Shown piece after piece: positions 8,174-15,479 of a stretch of 64,000 bases of DNA. Both the position numbers and the translations under genes were made by a program. The DNA comes from Fulvimarina sp. (GTDB lineage Bacteria; Pseudomonadota; Alphaproteobacteria; Rhizobiales; Rhizobiaceae): NCBI GenBank assembly GCA_002700095.1, contig PACL01000056.1:1-64000 (forward strand), written 5' to 3'. Below the pieces are notes generated by a model. The model saw only the letters and a program-made list of their open reading frames with translations, had not been told where the DNA came from and ran no database searches. Positions within the stretch are counted from its first letter, which is position 1; every line of letters begins with the position of its first letter.

Positions 8174-9577
8174 TCATCCCACCGCATCGCCTCCTCTCCT
8201 TCCGGTCGAACCTCCGTCCAGGCCGGAAACGCCAGCTCCTCCACCATGCCCGATCAGCTGCAATTCCGCCCGCAAGCCGGCCGGCGTCCTGCGGGCGAGG
8301 GTCAGATGGCCGCCGAGTTTCCGGGCGCAGATCTCGGCGATGGCGAGGCCGAGCCCGCTACCGATCGGCGTGCGGTTGCTGCCGCGGAAGAAGCGGCTCG
8401 TCGCCCGCTCGATCTCGTCCTCCGGCATGCCGGGGCCCTCGTCCTCGATGGCGATGCCTCTTCCCGTCCACGACAGGCGAACTGTCCCGCCCGACGGCGA
8501 ATGATTGACCGCATTCTCGACGAGATTGCGCAGAGCCAGCGCAATCAGTGTTCCATTCGCCTCGATCTCGATTCCGTCGAGGGACGGATCGAGCCGAAGC
8601 GAGCCGCCCTTGGCCACGAGGCGCGCTTCCTGGCCGGCAACCGCTTCCCGCACCACCTCGGACAGGCGCAGCGGCGCGACGCTCGCTGCCGGAACGGCCT
8701 CGGCTTCCGCCATGGCGAGGAGCTGGCGCACCAGCCGCGCCGTTCGCTCGACCCCCGTGACGATCTGGTTCAGGGCGAGCGTCCGCATCTCGGGACGTTC
8801 GGCCTTCAGCGCGATCTCGGCCTGGGTCTTCAGGCCGCTCAAGGGCGTGCGCAGTTCGTGAGCGGCATAGGCGAGGAACTGGCGCTCGCGCTCGCGGGCC
8901 TCGGCCACCCGTCCGAAGAGGCCGTTCAGCGCCGTGACGACGGGGCGGATCTCCGACGCCGTCTCTGTCTGCGGCAAAGCGTGGAGATCTTCGGCGGCCC
9001 GGTGCTCGAGGCCGGTCGCCAGCTGCGACAGCGGCCTGAGGCCGCGCCCGACGCCGAACCACAGGATCGCCGCCAGCGCCGGCATGACCAGCGCCATCGG
9101 CAGAGCGAGGCCCTTCACCATGTCGCGCACCAGCCGCGCCCGGATGTCGAGATTGTCGCCGACCAGCACCTGGACGCCCCGCGCCTCGTCGCGGATCGCA
9201 TAGACCCGCCACGTCTCGCCGTCGATGCTGCGCTCCGCAAAGCCGTCCGGATGGTCGGAGAGGCGTTCGGCGGGGGCACCGTCGGACTTGCCGATCAGCG
9301 TCCCGGTCAGCGACCAGATCTGGCAGGACAGTTGGCGTTCATAGGGGCTGTGCCGGCGGTCCGGCATGACGTCCGGGTCGAGCGAGGCGACGGCGGTGTC
9401 GATCTCCTGGCTGTCGATCAGGGAGGAGACCATCCGGGCTGCCTCCATCAGCCGTGCGTCGAGCACGTGCTCCACCTCGGCACGGGTGCTGAGATAGACC
9501 CAGGCCGTCGCCGACATCCAGACGAGGCCGGTCGCGGCAATCAGAATGAGGAACAGCCGGGCGCGCATCGATCGCAT
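8174..9577 (-). CDS. Sensor histidine kinase (QseC/PmrB-like)
   Basis: Inner-membrane sensor kinase of 467 residues. One transmembrane helix lies near residues 6-28, then a periplasmic sensor of about 125 residues, a second helix near 157-177, a HAMP-like linker, a HisKA domain with phospho-acceptor His240 in AAHELRTPLSGLKTQAE, and an ATPase domain with N box NLVENAVNHSP, DEGPGMP and GSGLGLAI. The HELRTPLSGLKTQAEIAL wording is typical of the QseC/PmrB group. It lies 3 nt downstream of the response regulator gene and forms a pair with it. The periplasmic domain holds a single cysteine (SCQIW, near residue 85), which could matter given the divergent thiol-redox operon. Confidence 0.92.
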   Translation of the reverse strand: MRSMRARLFLILIAATGLVWMSATAWVYLSTRAEVEHVLDARLMEAARMVSSLIDSQEIDTAVASLDPDVMPDRRHSPYERQLSCQIWSLTGTLIGKSDGAPAERLSDHPDGFAERSIDGETWRVYAIRDEARGVQVLVGDNLDIRARLVRDMVKGLALPMALVMPALAAILWFGVGRGLRPLSQLATGLEHRAAEDLHALPQTETASEIRPVVTALNGLFGRVAEARERERQFLAYAAHELRTPLSGLKTQAEIALKAERPEMRTLALNQIVTGVERTARLVRQLLAMAEAEAVPAASVAPLRLSEVVREAVAGQEARLVAKGGSLRLDPSLDGIEIEANGTLIALALRNLVENAVNHSPSGGTVRLSWTGRGIAIEDEGPGMPEDEIERATSRFFRGSNRTPIGSGLGLAIAEICARKLGGHLTLARRTPAGLRAELQLIGHGGGAGVSGLDGGSTGRRGGDAVG

Positions 9578-9580
9578 GGG

Positions 9581-10240
9581 TCAGCCCTCCCGCAGACGGT
9601 AGCCGACGCCGCGCACCGTCTCGATGAAGCGGCTGCCGAACTTGGCCCTGAGATGATGCACATGCACCTCGACGGCATTGCTCTCGACGCCTTCCTGGAA
9701 GCCATAGAGCCGCTCTTCGAGCTGGGCCCGCGACAGGATTGCGCCCGGATGCTCCATCAAAGCGTGGAGGATGGTGAACTCCCGGCGTGACAGGCCCACC
9801 GCTCGCCCGTCCAGCGACGCCTCCATGCGAGCGGGATCGAGGGTGACGCCTGCGAACTCCAGATGCGCCGTCAGCCGCCCGGCGCCGCGCCGCACCAGCG
9901 CCCTCAGCCGCGCCGCCAGCTCGTCGAGGTCGAAGGGCTTGCCGAGATGATCGTCGGCGCCGCCATCGAGGCCCTGGATCCGGTCGGCGACGCTGTCGAG
10001 CGCCGTGAGCATCAGAACGGGCGTCGCGTCGCCGCGCCGGCGCATGACGCGCAAAAGGTCATGGCCACTGCCGTCGGGCAGCATGACGTCGAGGGCGACG
10101 GCCGAGAAGCCGCCAGCCAGAAGGGCCGCATCGGCCTCGGCGGCCGACACGGCAAGGTCCGGCGTGAAGCCGTTCATCGCCAGCCCCACCGTCAGCCCGT
10201 CGCCCAGGATCTCGTCGTCTTCGACGATCAGGATGCGCAT
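9581..10240 (-). CDS. OmpR-family response regulator (QseB/PmrA-like)
   Basis: Response regulator of 219 residues: receiver domain with Asp8-Asp9 acidic pocket, phospho-acceptor Asp51 (LDVMLPDGSG) and Lys101 (GKPFD), then an OmpR-type winged helix ending RGVGYRLREG. The recognition region ESNAVEVHVHHLRAK is typical of QseB/PmrA/TctD regulators, whose known sites are direct repeats of CTTAA. The start MRILIVEDDE was chosen because the receiver fold begins there and GGCGGA precedes it; an open frame continues upstream without homology. A perfect CTTAAG-N5-CTTAAG lies 50 bp upstream, between this gene and the divergent dsbD-like operon, so it likely controls both. Confidence 0.93.
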   Translation of the reverse strand: MRILIVEDDEILGDGLTVGLAMNGFTPDLAVSAAEADAALLAGGFSAVALDVMLPDGSGHDLLRVMRRRGDATPVLMLTALDSVADRIQGLDGGADDHLGKPFDLDELAARLRALVRRGAGRLTAHLEFAGVTLDPARMEASLDGRAVGLSRREFTILHALMEHPGAILSRAQLEERLYGFQEGVESNAVEVHVHHLRAKFGSRFIETVRGVGYRLREG

Positions 10241-10289
10241 TCGTCCGCCTGCCTCACAACTTCGTTTCCCCGTCGCCTCGCCCGACCGG

Positions 10290-10306
10290 CTTAAGCCTGC
10301 CTTAAG
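10290..10306. promoter_or_regulatory. PmrA/QseB-type direct-repeat operator
   Basis: CTTAAG at 10290-10295, five bases, then CTTAAG at 10301-10306. This matches exactly the half-site form YTTAAK-N5-YTTAAK described for PmrA (equivalently CTTAA-N6-CTTAA for QseB). Half-sites start 11 bp apart, one helical turn, as expected for a tandem OmpR-type dimer. It sits in the 112-bp divergent promoter region between the response regulator (start 10240) and the dsbD-like gene (start 10353). Binding by the adjacent regulator is inferred. Confidence 0.8.
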
Positions 10307-10352
10307 CTCGCGACGCGAACGGCATTTCCGACACCTGTTCAGGGGGACCGGA

Positions 10353-12347
10353 ATGTCGCTTTTCAGGCGAACTCTCATCGCGCTCTTGTTGATCGCGCTG
10401 CCGCATGCGGCCATGGCCGAGCCGGGCCAGCCGCTCGACATCGACCGGGCCTTCGCGCTGTCGGCGAGCCGGGCCCCGTCCGGCGGCCTGACGCTGAACT
10501 GGCGGATCGCCGACGGCACCTATCTCTACCGCGACAAGATCACGCTCAAAACTGCCGATGGCCGGCCGGTTCCCATCGAGACGCCGGCGGGCGAGCCGAA
10601 GGACGATCCGTATTACGGACGGCTCGAAGTCTATCACACCGCCGCGACGGCGACCGTCTCCGCAGATGCACTCAGGGCCGTGCCGGAGGGCGAGACGCTA
10701 TCGCTCACCTATCAGGGCTGCCAGGATGGCGGCATCTGCTATCGGCCGCAGACCCGCGACATCGATCCGGCCAACCCTGTCGCGCTCGATGCGCCCGGGG
10801 CAGCGGACGGAGCGGCGGCGACCCTCGGCCGTCTGGCGCGGGCGTCCCGCTCATCCGATCGTTCCAGCCCGTGGGCGCAAGCGCCGTCGGCCAGCGCGAC
10901 CGGCAGCTCCGCATCGCCGCCGGGCCCCGAAGACGGTGCCCCGGATGCCGCCTCCGCCGGCGATCTGCGGACCGTCAGCAATCTGCCGGCCGCAGCGGAA
11001 GCCGAAGCCGCAGCCGCAGCGTACTCGGCGGGATCGGCGGGCATCACTCTCGCATCCTCCACGGGTCTCGTCGACGGGCTGCTCGGCGAGGGCGGCAGCC
11101 TCTGGGTCGTCGCCGTCTTCTTTGCGCTCGGGCTCGGCCTCGCCTTCACCCCTTGCGTCCTGCCGATGTATCCGATCCTTGCCGGCCAGTTGACCCGCAG
11201 CGGTGAACGACCCTCTCTCGCCCGCGGCTTCTCCCTGTCGGCGACCTATGTTCTCGCCATGGCCGCCGCCTTCGCCATCGTCGGTTTCGCCGCCGCCTGG
11301 TCGGGCCAGAACCTGCAGATGGCGCTGCAATCGAAGGCGGCGATCATCCTCGTCTCCGGGCTGTTCGTCGGTCTCGCCCTGTCTATGTTCGGCCTGTTCG
11401 AACTGCGCCTGCCGGCCGCCTGGACGAATGCGGTCGCCGGCCTGCCGTCGCCCCGCCGTGGCAGCCTTGCCGCCAGTGCCGGGCTCGGCTTCACCTCGGC
11501 GCTGATCGTCGGTCCCTGCATGACCGCACCGCTCGCCGGCGGCCTCCTCTACATCGCCCGGACCGGCGATGTCGGCCTCGGTGCCGGCGCCCTGTTCGCC
11601 CTCGGTCTCGGCCAGGGTGTGCCGCTGATCGTCTTCGGCACGCTCGGAGCGCGAGCCCTGCCGAGGCCAGGCGCCTGGATGACCCGCGTCACGCAGGGCT
11701 TCGGTTTCGTCTTTCTGGCGCTCGCTGTGTGGATGGTCTCCCGCATTTTGCCCGATGCCGCGACGCTGTTTCTCTGGTCGGCGCTGCTGATCGGGGTGGG
11801 CGTCTTTGTCGGCGCGCTCGACGCTCTGACGGCCGACAGCGGTCCGCGCCGCCGGCTGGCGAAGGCCACGGGCCTCGTCGCCGTCCTCTACGGCGCGATC
11901 CTGGCAGTGGGAGCGGCGGCGGGCGGCGGCGATCCGCTGCGCCCGCTGGCCGAGATTGCCTCGGCCAAGGTTGTCCGCGAGGCTTCGCCGCAGTTTCGCG
12001 AGGTGGCGAGCACCGCCGAGATCGCGAACAGCCTGAGGAACTCCGATCGCCCATCGCTGATCTACGTCACTGCCGACTGGTGCGTCTCCTGCGACGTCAT
12101 CAAGCGCGACGTCTTCGCCGATCCGGAGGTGCGGGCCCGCATGGCCGGGATGCAGCTTCTCGAAGTCGACGTCACCGATGCCGACCGGGGCAGTGACAGC
12201 CTGATGCGCGAGCTCGGCGTCGCCGGGCCGCCGACCATGGTGTTCGTCGACCGGAACGGCCGGGAAGCGCCCGGCTCGCGGCTGATCGGCGATGTTTCAC
12301 CGCAGCAGTTCATCGAAGCTGCTGACCGCACCGGAGATCGATCATGA
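10353..12347 (+). CDS. dsbD: DsbD/ScsB-like thiol:disulfide interchange protein
   Basis: Transmembrane electron conduit of about 664 residues that passes reducing power from cytoplasmic thioredoxin to the periplasm. Order: signal peptide 1-22, N-terminal DsbD-alpha-type domain with cysteines in YQGCQDGGICYRP, a low-complexity Ala/Ser linker, an eight-helix CcdA-like domain with FTPCVLPMYPIL and a matching second cysteine in VGPCMTAPL, and a C-terminal thioredoxin domain with the CVSC active site in TADWCVSCDVI. A strong AGGGGG lies 8 nt before the ATG. It heads an operon with a TlpA-like protein, two L,D-transpeptidases and a DsbA-like protein, an arrangement resembling scs (suppressor of copper sensitivity) loci, though scs operons lack transpeptidases. 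Confidence 0.92.
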   Translation: MSLFRRTLIALLLIALPHAAMAEPGQPLDIDRAFALSASRAPSGGLTLNWRIADGTYLYRDKITLKTADGRPVPIETPAGEPKDDPYYGRLEVYHTAATATVSADALRAVPEGETLSLTYQGCQDGGICYRPQTRDIDPANPVALDAPGAADGAAATLGRLARASRSSDRSSPWAQAPSASATGSSASPPGPEDGAPDAASAGDLRTVSNLPAAAEAEAAAAAYSAGSAGITLASSTGLVDGLLGEGGSLWVVAVFFALGLGLAFTPCVLPMYPILAGQLTRSGERPSLARGFSLSATYVLAMAAAFAIVGFAAAWSGQNLQMALQSKAAIILVSGLFVGLALSMFGLFELRLPAAWTNAVAGLPSPRRGSLAASAGLGFTSALIVGPCMTAPLAGGLLYIARTGDVGLGAGALFALGLGQGVPLIVFGTLGARALPRPGAWMTRVTQGFGFVFLALAVWMVSRILPDAATLFLWSALLIGVGVFVGALDALTADSGPRRRLAKATGLVAVLYGAILAVGAAAGGGDPLRPLAEIASAKVVREASPQFREVASTAEIANSLRNSDRPSLIYVTADWCVSCDVIKRDVFADPEVRARMAGMQLLEVDVTDADRGSDSLMRELGVAGPPTMVFVDRNGREAPGSRLIGDVSPQQFIEAADRTGDRS

Positions 12348-13141
12348 CCACCCTCACCCTCGGTCCTCTGGTCTTTGCCGGCGAGCGGCTTGCTGCGGTG
12401 ATCGCCATCGTCGCCTTCCTGGCGATCTCGGCGATCCTCTCGGCAAGGCTCGACGCGCGGATCGGCAGCTGGTCGATGCGGGCGCTCGTCGTCGGCCTCC
12501 TCGGGGCGCGGATCGGCCATGTCCTCCTGCATCTGCCGAGTTTTGCCGCCGATCCCTGGCGCATTGCGATGATCTGGCAGGGCGGTTTCTCCTTGCCGGC
12601 AGGCCTCCTTGCGGTGGTGGTCTTCAGCCTGTTTCAGTTACGCGAGACGCGCCCCCGCATCGGTTCGTTCGCGGCCCTCGCCGCGGCACTGATGGTCTGG
12701 AACGTGGCCTTCCAGCTGGTCGCGACGACATCGGCCATCGCCGCCCCGGCCGCGACGATGACGACGCTCCAAGGGTCCGAGGTTCAGCTCGCCGACTTCG
12801 AGGGGCGCCCGGTCGTCGTCAATCTCTGGGCAAGCTGGTGCCCGCCCTGCCGGCGCGAGATGCCGGCGCTGATGGAGACGGCAAAGGAGCGCACCGATAC
12901 CGCCTTCGTCCTCGCCAATCAGGGCGAAGGGGCCGGCGCCATCACCCGTTTCCTCGGCACCGCCGGCCTTGCGGCCGACCACGTGGCGCTCGACCAGGAG
13001 ATGGCGCTCGCCCGGCACTATGGCGTCCAGGGCTTCCCGGTCACCCTGTTCCTGGATCGGCGGGGCATTCTCCAGACCATGCATTTCGGCGAGATCTCCC
13101 CCGAGGCGCTGAATGCCGCAATCGATGCCCTCCAAGAATGA
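12344..13141 (+). CDS. Membrane-anchored TlpA/ScsD-like thioredoxin with Lgt-like N-terminal domain
   Basis: Protein of 265 residues whose C-terminal half (from about residue 133) is a TlpA-type thioredoxin with active site WASWCPPCRREMP and the cis-Pro region GVQGFPVTLFLD. The N-terminal 125 residues hold three or four membrane helices. They contain GARIGHVLLHLPSFAADP and IWQGGFSLPAGLLA, which closely resemble part of prolipoprotein diacylglyceryl transferase (Lgt). The Lgt catalytic His of HGGL is replaced here (LPAGL) and the later GRxGN region is absent, so acyl transfer is not expected and the segment probably serves as an anchor. It overlaps dsbD by ATGA and is probably its reduced partner in the periplasm. 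Confidence 0.88.
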   Translation: MTTLTLGPLVFAGERLAAVIAIVAFLAISAILSARLDARIGSWSMRALVVGLLGARIGHVLLHLPSFAADPWRIAMIWQGGFSLPAGLLAVVVFSLFQLRETRPRIGSFAALAAALMVWNVAFQLVATTSAIAAPAATMTTLQGSEVQLADFEGRPVVVNLWASWCPPCRREMPALMETAKERTDTAFVLANQGEGAGAITRFLGTAGLAADHVALDQEMALARHYGVQGFPVTLFLDRRGILQTMHFGEISPEALNAAIDALQE

Positions 13142-13827
13142 AAGCCAACGACATGTCCCACCCCCGCGCCCCGATGGCCGCGATCCTTGCCGTCATGGCC
13201 CTGGCCCTCGCCGGCTGCTCGACGGTCGCCGATTATGGCCGCAACGCTCTCGCCTATGCGACGCCCGGCGCAGTTGATCCCCGCTACGCCGGCTTCGAGG
13301 AGGACGGGCACAGGGTGCCGGCGATCCCGGACCGATACCTCGGCGAGGACATGACTCGCCGGGAAGTGGCCTATTCCGGCCCCGAGGCGCCGGGGACCAT
13401 CGTCGTCCAGCCCTCGGCGCATGTGCTCTATCTCGTCCTTGAGGGCGGCAAGGCGATGCGATACCGCGTCGGCGTCGGCAAGGCGGGCTTTGCCTTCACG
13501 GGCCGGGCGACCGTGGCCCGCAAGGCCGACTGGCCTCGCTGGACACCCACCTCCAACATGCTGCGGCGCGAGCCGGACCGCTTCGTCCCCTATGCCGGTG
13601 GCCTCCCGGGCGGCGTCGGAAACCCGCTCGGGGCCCGCGCCCTCTATCTCTACCGGGGCGGCCGCGACACCTATTACCGCATCCACGGCACCAACGATCC
13701 CTCATCCATCGGACACTCGGTCTCCTCGGGATGCATCCGCATGTTCAATCAGGACGTCGTCGATCTCGAAAGCCGGGTCGCCCCGGGCGCGCAGGTCATC
13801 GTCAAGCCTGCCGGCGCATCGGTCTGA
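13138..13827 (+). CDS. L,D-transpeptidase lipoprotein (YkuD/ErfK domain), copy 1
   Basis: Periplasmic L,D-transpeptidase of 229 residues, which forms 3-3 peptidoglycan cross-links or attaches proteins to meso-DAP. The lipobox ALAGC follows a short hydrophobic N-terminus (lipidated Cys near residue 25), so it should be a lipoprotein. The YkuD domain runs from about residue 80 to 225, with the conserved His in YYRIHGTND and the catalytic Cys in SSGCIRMFNQD. Translation is coupled to the TlpA-like gene by an ATGA overlap; an in-frame ATG at 13153 is an alternative start. It shares much of its sequence with the next gene. Its single active-site cysteine is a plausible client of the thiol reductants encoded beside it. 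Confidence 0.9.
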   Translation: MKANDMSHPRAPMAAILAVMALALAGCSTVADYGRNALAYATPGAVDPRYAGFEEDGHRVPAIPDRYLGEDMTRREVAYSGPEAPGTIVVQPSAHVLYLVLEGGKAMRYRVGVGKAGFAFTGRATVARKADWPRWTPTSNMLRREPDRFVPYAGGLPGGVGNPLGARALYLYRGGRDTYYRIHGTNDPSSIGHSVSSGCIRMFNQDVVDLESRVAPGAQVIVKPAGASV

Positions 13828-13857
13828 CCGGACGTTCCAACCAAACAGAGACTGCTC

Positions 13858-14571
13858 ATGACTTCGAAGACCTTGCGGGCCGCCGGCCTGATCGCGCTGG
13901 GGCTCGTCGCCGGCTGCTCGACGACGCGGCCCGCGCCGCAATCCCTTGCCTATCAGCAGCCGAAGCCGCAGCCGGATCCGCGCATCGCCCGGATGTATGG
14001 CGCCGAAGAGGATCAGGGCTGGCGGATACCCGCCGTCGACCCGCAGAAGATGGAGCGGCGCAACATCCGCCAGGTCGTCGATTATCAAACCGACCAGCCA
14101 CCCGGCACCCTCGTCGTCGATCCGCATGCCCGCTTCCTCTATCTCGTGATGGAGAACGGCAAGGCGATGCGCTACGGCGTCGGCGTCGGAAAAGCCGGGC
14201 TGGAATTCACCGGCACCGGCACGATCGCCCGCAAGGCGGCCTGGCCGCACTGGACACCGACGCCGGACATGATCAAGCGCGAGCCGGACAAATACGGCGA
14301 CGAGCTGCGCGACGGCATGGAGGGCGGCATCGACAACCCGCTCGGCGCCCGCGCCCTCTATCTCTTCAAGGACGGCCGCGACACGCTGTTCCGTATCCAC
14401 GGCACCAATCAGGAATGGTCGATCGGCAAGGCCGTCTCGTCCGGCTGCATCCGCATGCTGAACCAGGACGTCATCGACCTCAACCGCCGCGTCCCGACCG
14501 GCAGCAAGATCGTCGTCGTCGGCATGGACCAATCCACCGCAGGAACCCCCAACGGAGAACCGACGTCATGA
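13858..14571 (+). CDS. L,D-transpeptidase lipoprotein (YkuD/ErfK domain), copy 2
   Basis: Second L,D-transpeptidase of 237 residues, paralogous to the preceding gene along its whole length: shared GYGVGVGKAGL-like and NPLGARALYL segments, His in FRIHGTNQ and catalytic Cys in SSGCIRMLNQD. Lipobox LVAGC places the lipidated Cys near residue 20. It begins 30 nt after copy 1 and overlaps the DsbA-like gene by ATGA. Tandem duplication inside a redox operon suggests either different acceptors or dosage. The two proteins diverge most in the 40 residues after the lipobox. Confidence 0.9.
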   Translation: MTSKTLRAAGLIALGLVAGCSTTRPAPQSLAYQQPKPQPDPRIARMYGAEEDQGWRIPAVDPQKMERRNIRQVVDYQTDQPPGTLVVDPHARFLYLVMENGKAMRYGVGVGKAGLEFTGTGTIARKAAWPHWTPTPDMIKREPDKYGDELRDGMEGGIDNPLGARALYLFKDGRDTLFRIHGTNQEWSIGKAVSSGCIRMLNQDVIDLNRRVPTGSKIVVVGMDQSTAGTPNGEPTS

Positions 14572-15206
14572 CGTTCCAACTCGATCGCCGAACCTTTCTG
14601 ACCGCGACACTCGCAGGCGGCGCAGCCTTTGCCGGCGGCGCGGCGCTCGTCGCCGGCCCCGCCCTTGCCGCGCCCGATCCGATGTCGAAGGAGGCGGTGC
14701 TCTACGATCCCGAGGCGCCGGTGCTCGGCAATCCCAAGGGCGACGTCACCATCGTCGAATGGTTCGACTACCAGTGCCCCTACTGCAAGAAGGCCTATCC
14801 GGAGATCCAGGAGATCGTCGAGGCGGACGGCCGGATCCGCATGGTGATGAAGGACTGGCCGATCTTTGGCCCGCCCTCCGAATATGCCACGAACCTGACG
14901 CTGGCGGCCGGCAAGCATCGCCCGCAGGCGCTCGATGCCCTGATGCGCACCGAGGGGCGGCTGACCGATCAGATGATCGACGAACGTCTGACGGCGGCCG
15001 GCTTCGACGTCGCCGCGCTGAAGCGGGCTCACCAGCGCGAGAAGGGGCGGATCGACGCGCTGATTGCGCGGAATGCGGCCCAGGCGGAAGCGTTCGGCTT
15101 CCTCGGCACGCCCGCTTATATCGTTGGAACCGTCGTATTTCCCGGTGTGCCGTCGATGGCGGACTTCAGGCAGGCGATCGCCGACGCGCGGGCGAAGAGC
15201 GGCTGA
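14568..15206 (+). CDS. DsbA/ScsC-like thiol-disulfide oxidoreductase, likely Tat-exported
   Basis: Thioredoxin-fold oxidoreductase of 212 residues with the active site FDYQCPYCKKAYPEI near residues 63-77, a helical insert, and the cis-Pro loop GTPAYIVG. The N-terminus MTFQLDRRTFLTATLAGG carries a twin-arginine motif (RRTFL) before a hydrophobic Ala/Gly stretch ending ALAAP, so Tat export is likely, which is unusual for DsbA-type proteins. The CPYC centre matches the Com1/ScsC group. Last gene of the operon, coupled to the second transpeptidase by ATGA. It may be an isomerase/reductase kept reduced by the DsbD-like protein rather than an oxidase. Confidence 0.88.
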   Translation: MTFQLDRRTFLTATLAGGAAFAGGAALVAGPALAAPDPMSKEAVLYDPEAPVLGNPKGDVTIVEWFDYQCPYCKKAYPEIQEIVEADGRIRMVMKDWPIFGPPSEYATNLTLAAGKHRPQALDALMRTEGRLTDQMIDERLTAAGFDVAALKRAHQREKGRIDALIARNAAQAEAFGFLGTPAYIVGTVVFPGVPSMADFRQAIADARAKSG

Positions 15207-15420
15207 CGACGGTCACGCAGCGAACGGGGCATACCGGCGGCCGGTCTTCGGCCAGCGCCAAAGGGGGACGCCTGAAGCCCTGCGCGGGCACGGCTCCAGA
15301 CCCCCTGATCCGCCGGCCCATGGCGGAGAGGCGACGTCCGCCACCCCCGCCATGCGGCGGCGCGCATGGTGCGGGATGGGACCAGCTTCGTTTGGCATCC
15401 CGCTCCATGCTCTTGTTGCC

Positions 15421-15465
15421 GCATGATCTTTGCCGAAAACCGGTTCCCGCTTTCCGCGATCATGC
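15421..15465. repeat. Rhizobiales-type dispersed palindromic repeat
   Basis: A 45-bp element bounded by GCATGATC and its inverse GATCATGC, with an interior containing CGAAAACCGGTTCCCGCTTT. From memory this matches the extragenic palindromic family seen many times in Mesorhizobium, Brucella and related genomes (GCATGATC...AAAACCGGTTCCC...GATCATGC). It lies in the 273-bp space between the convergent dsbA-like and mfd genes, where it could fold and act as a transcript end for both. No other copy was noticed in this window. Confidence 0.75.
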
Positions 15466-15479
15466 GCTGGAATCGAGAG

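Noticed and set aside
13138-14571. Considered whether the two L,D-transpeptidase genes are one gene split by frameshift
   Set aside because: Each has its own lipobox, complete YkuD domain and catalytic cysteine; they are tandem paralogues.
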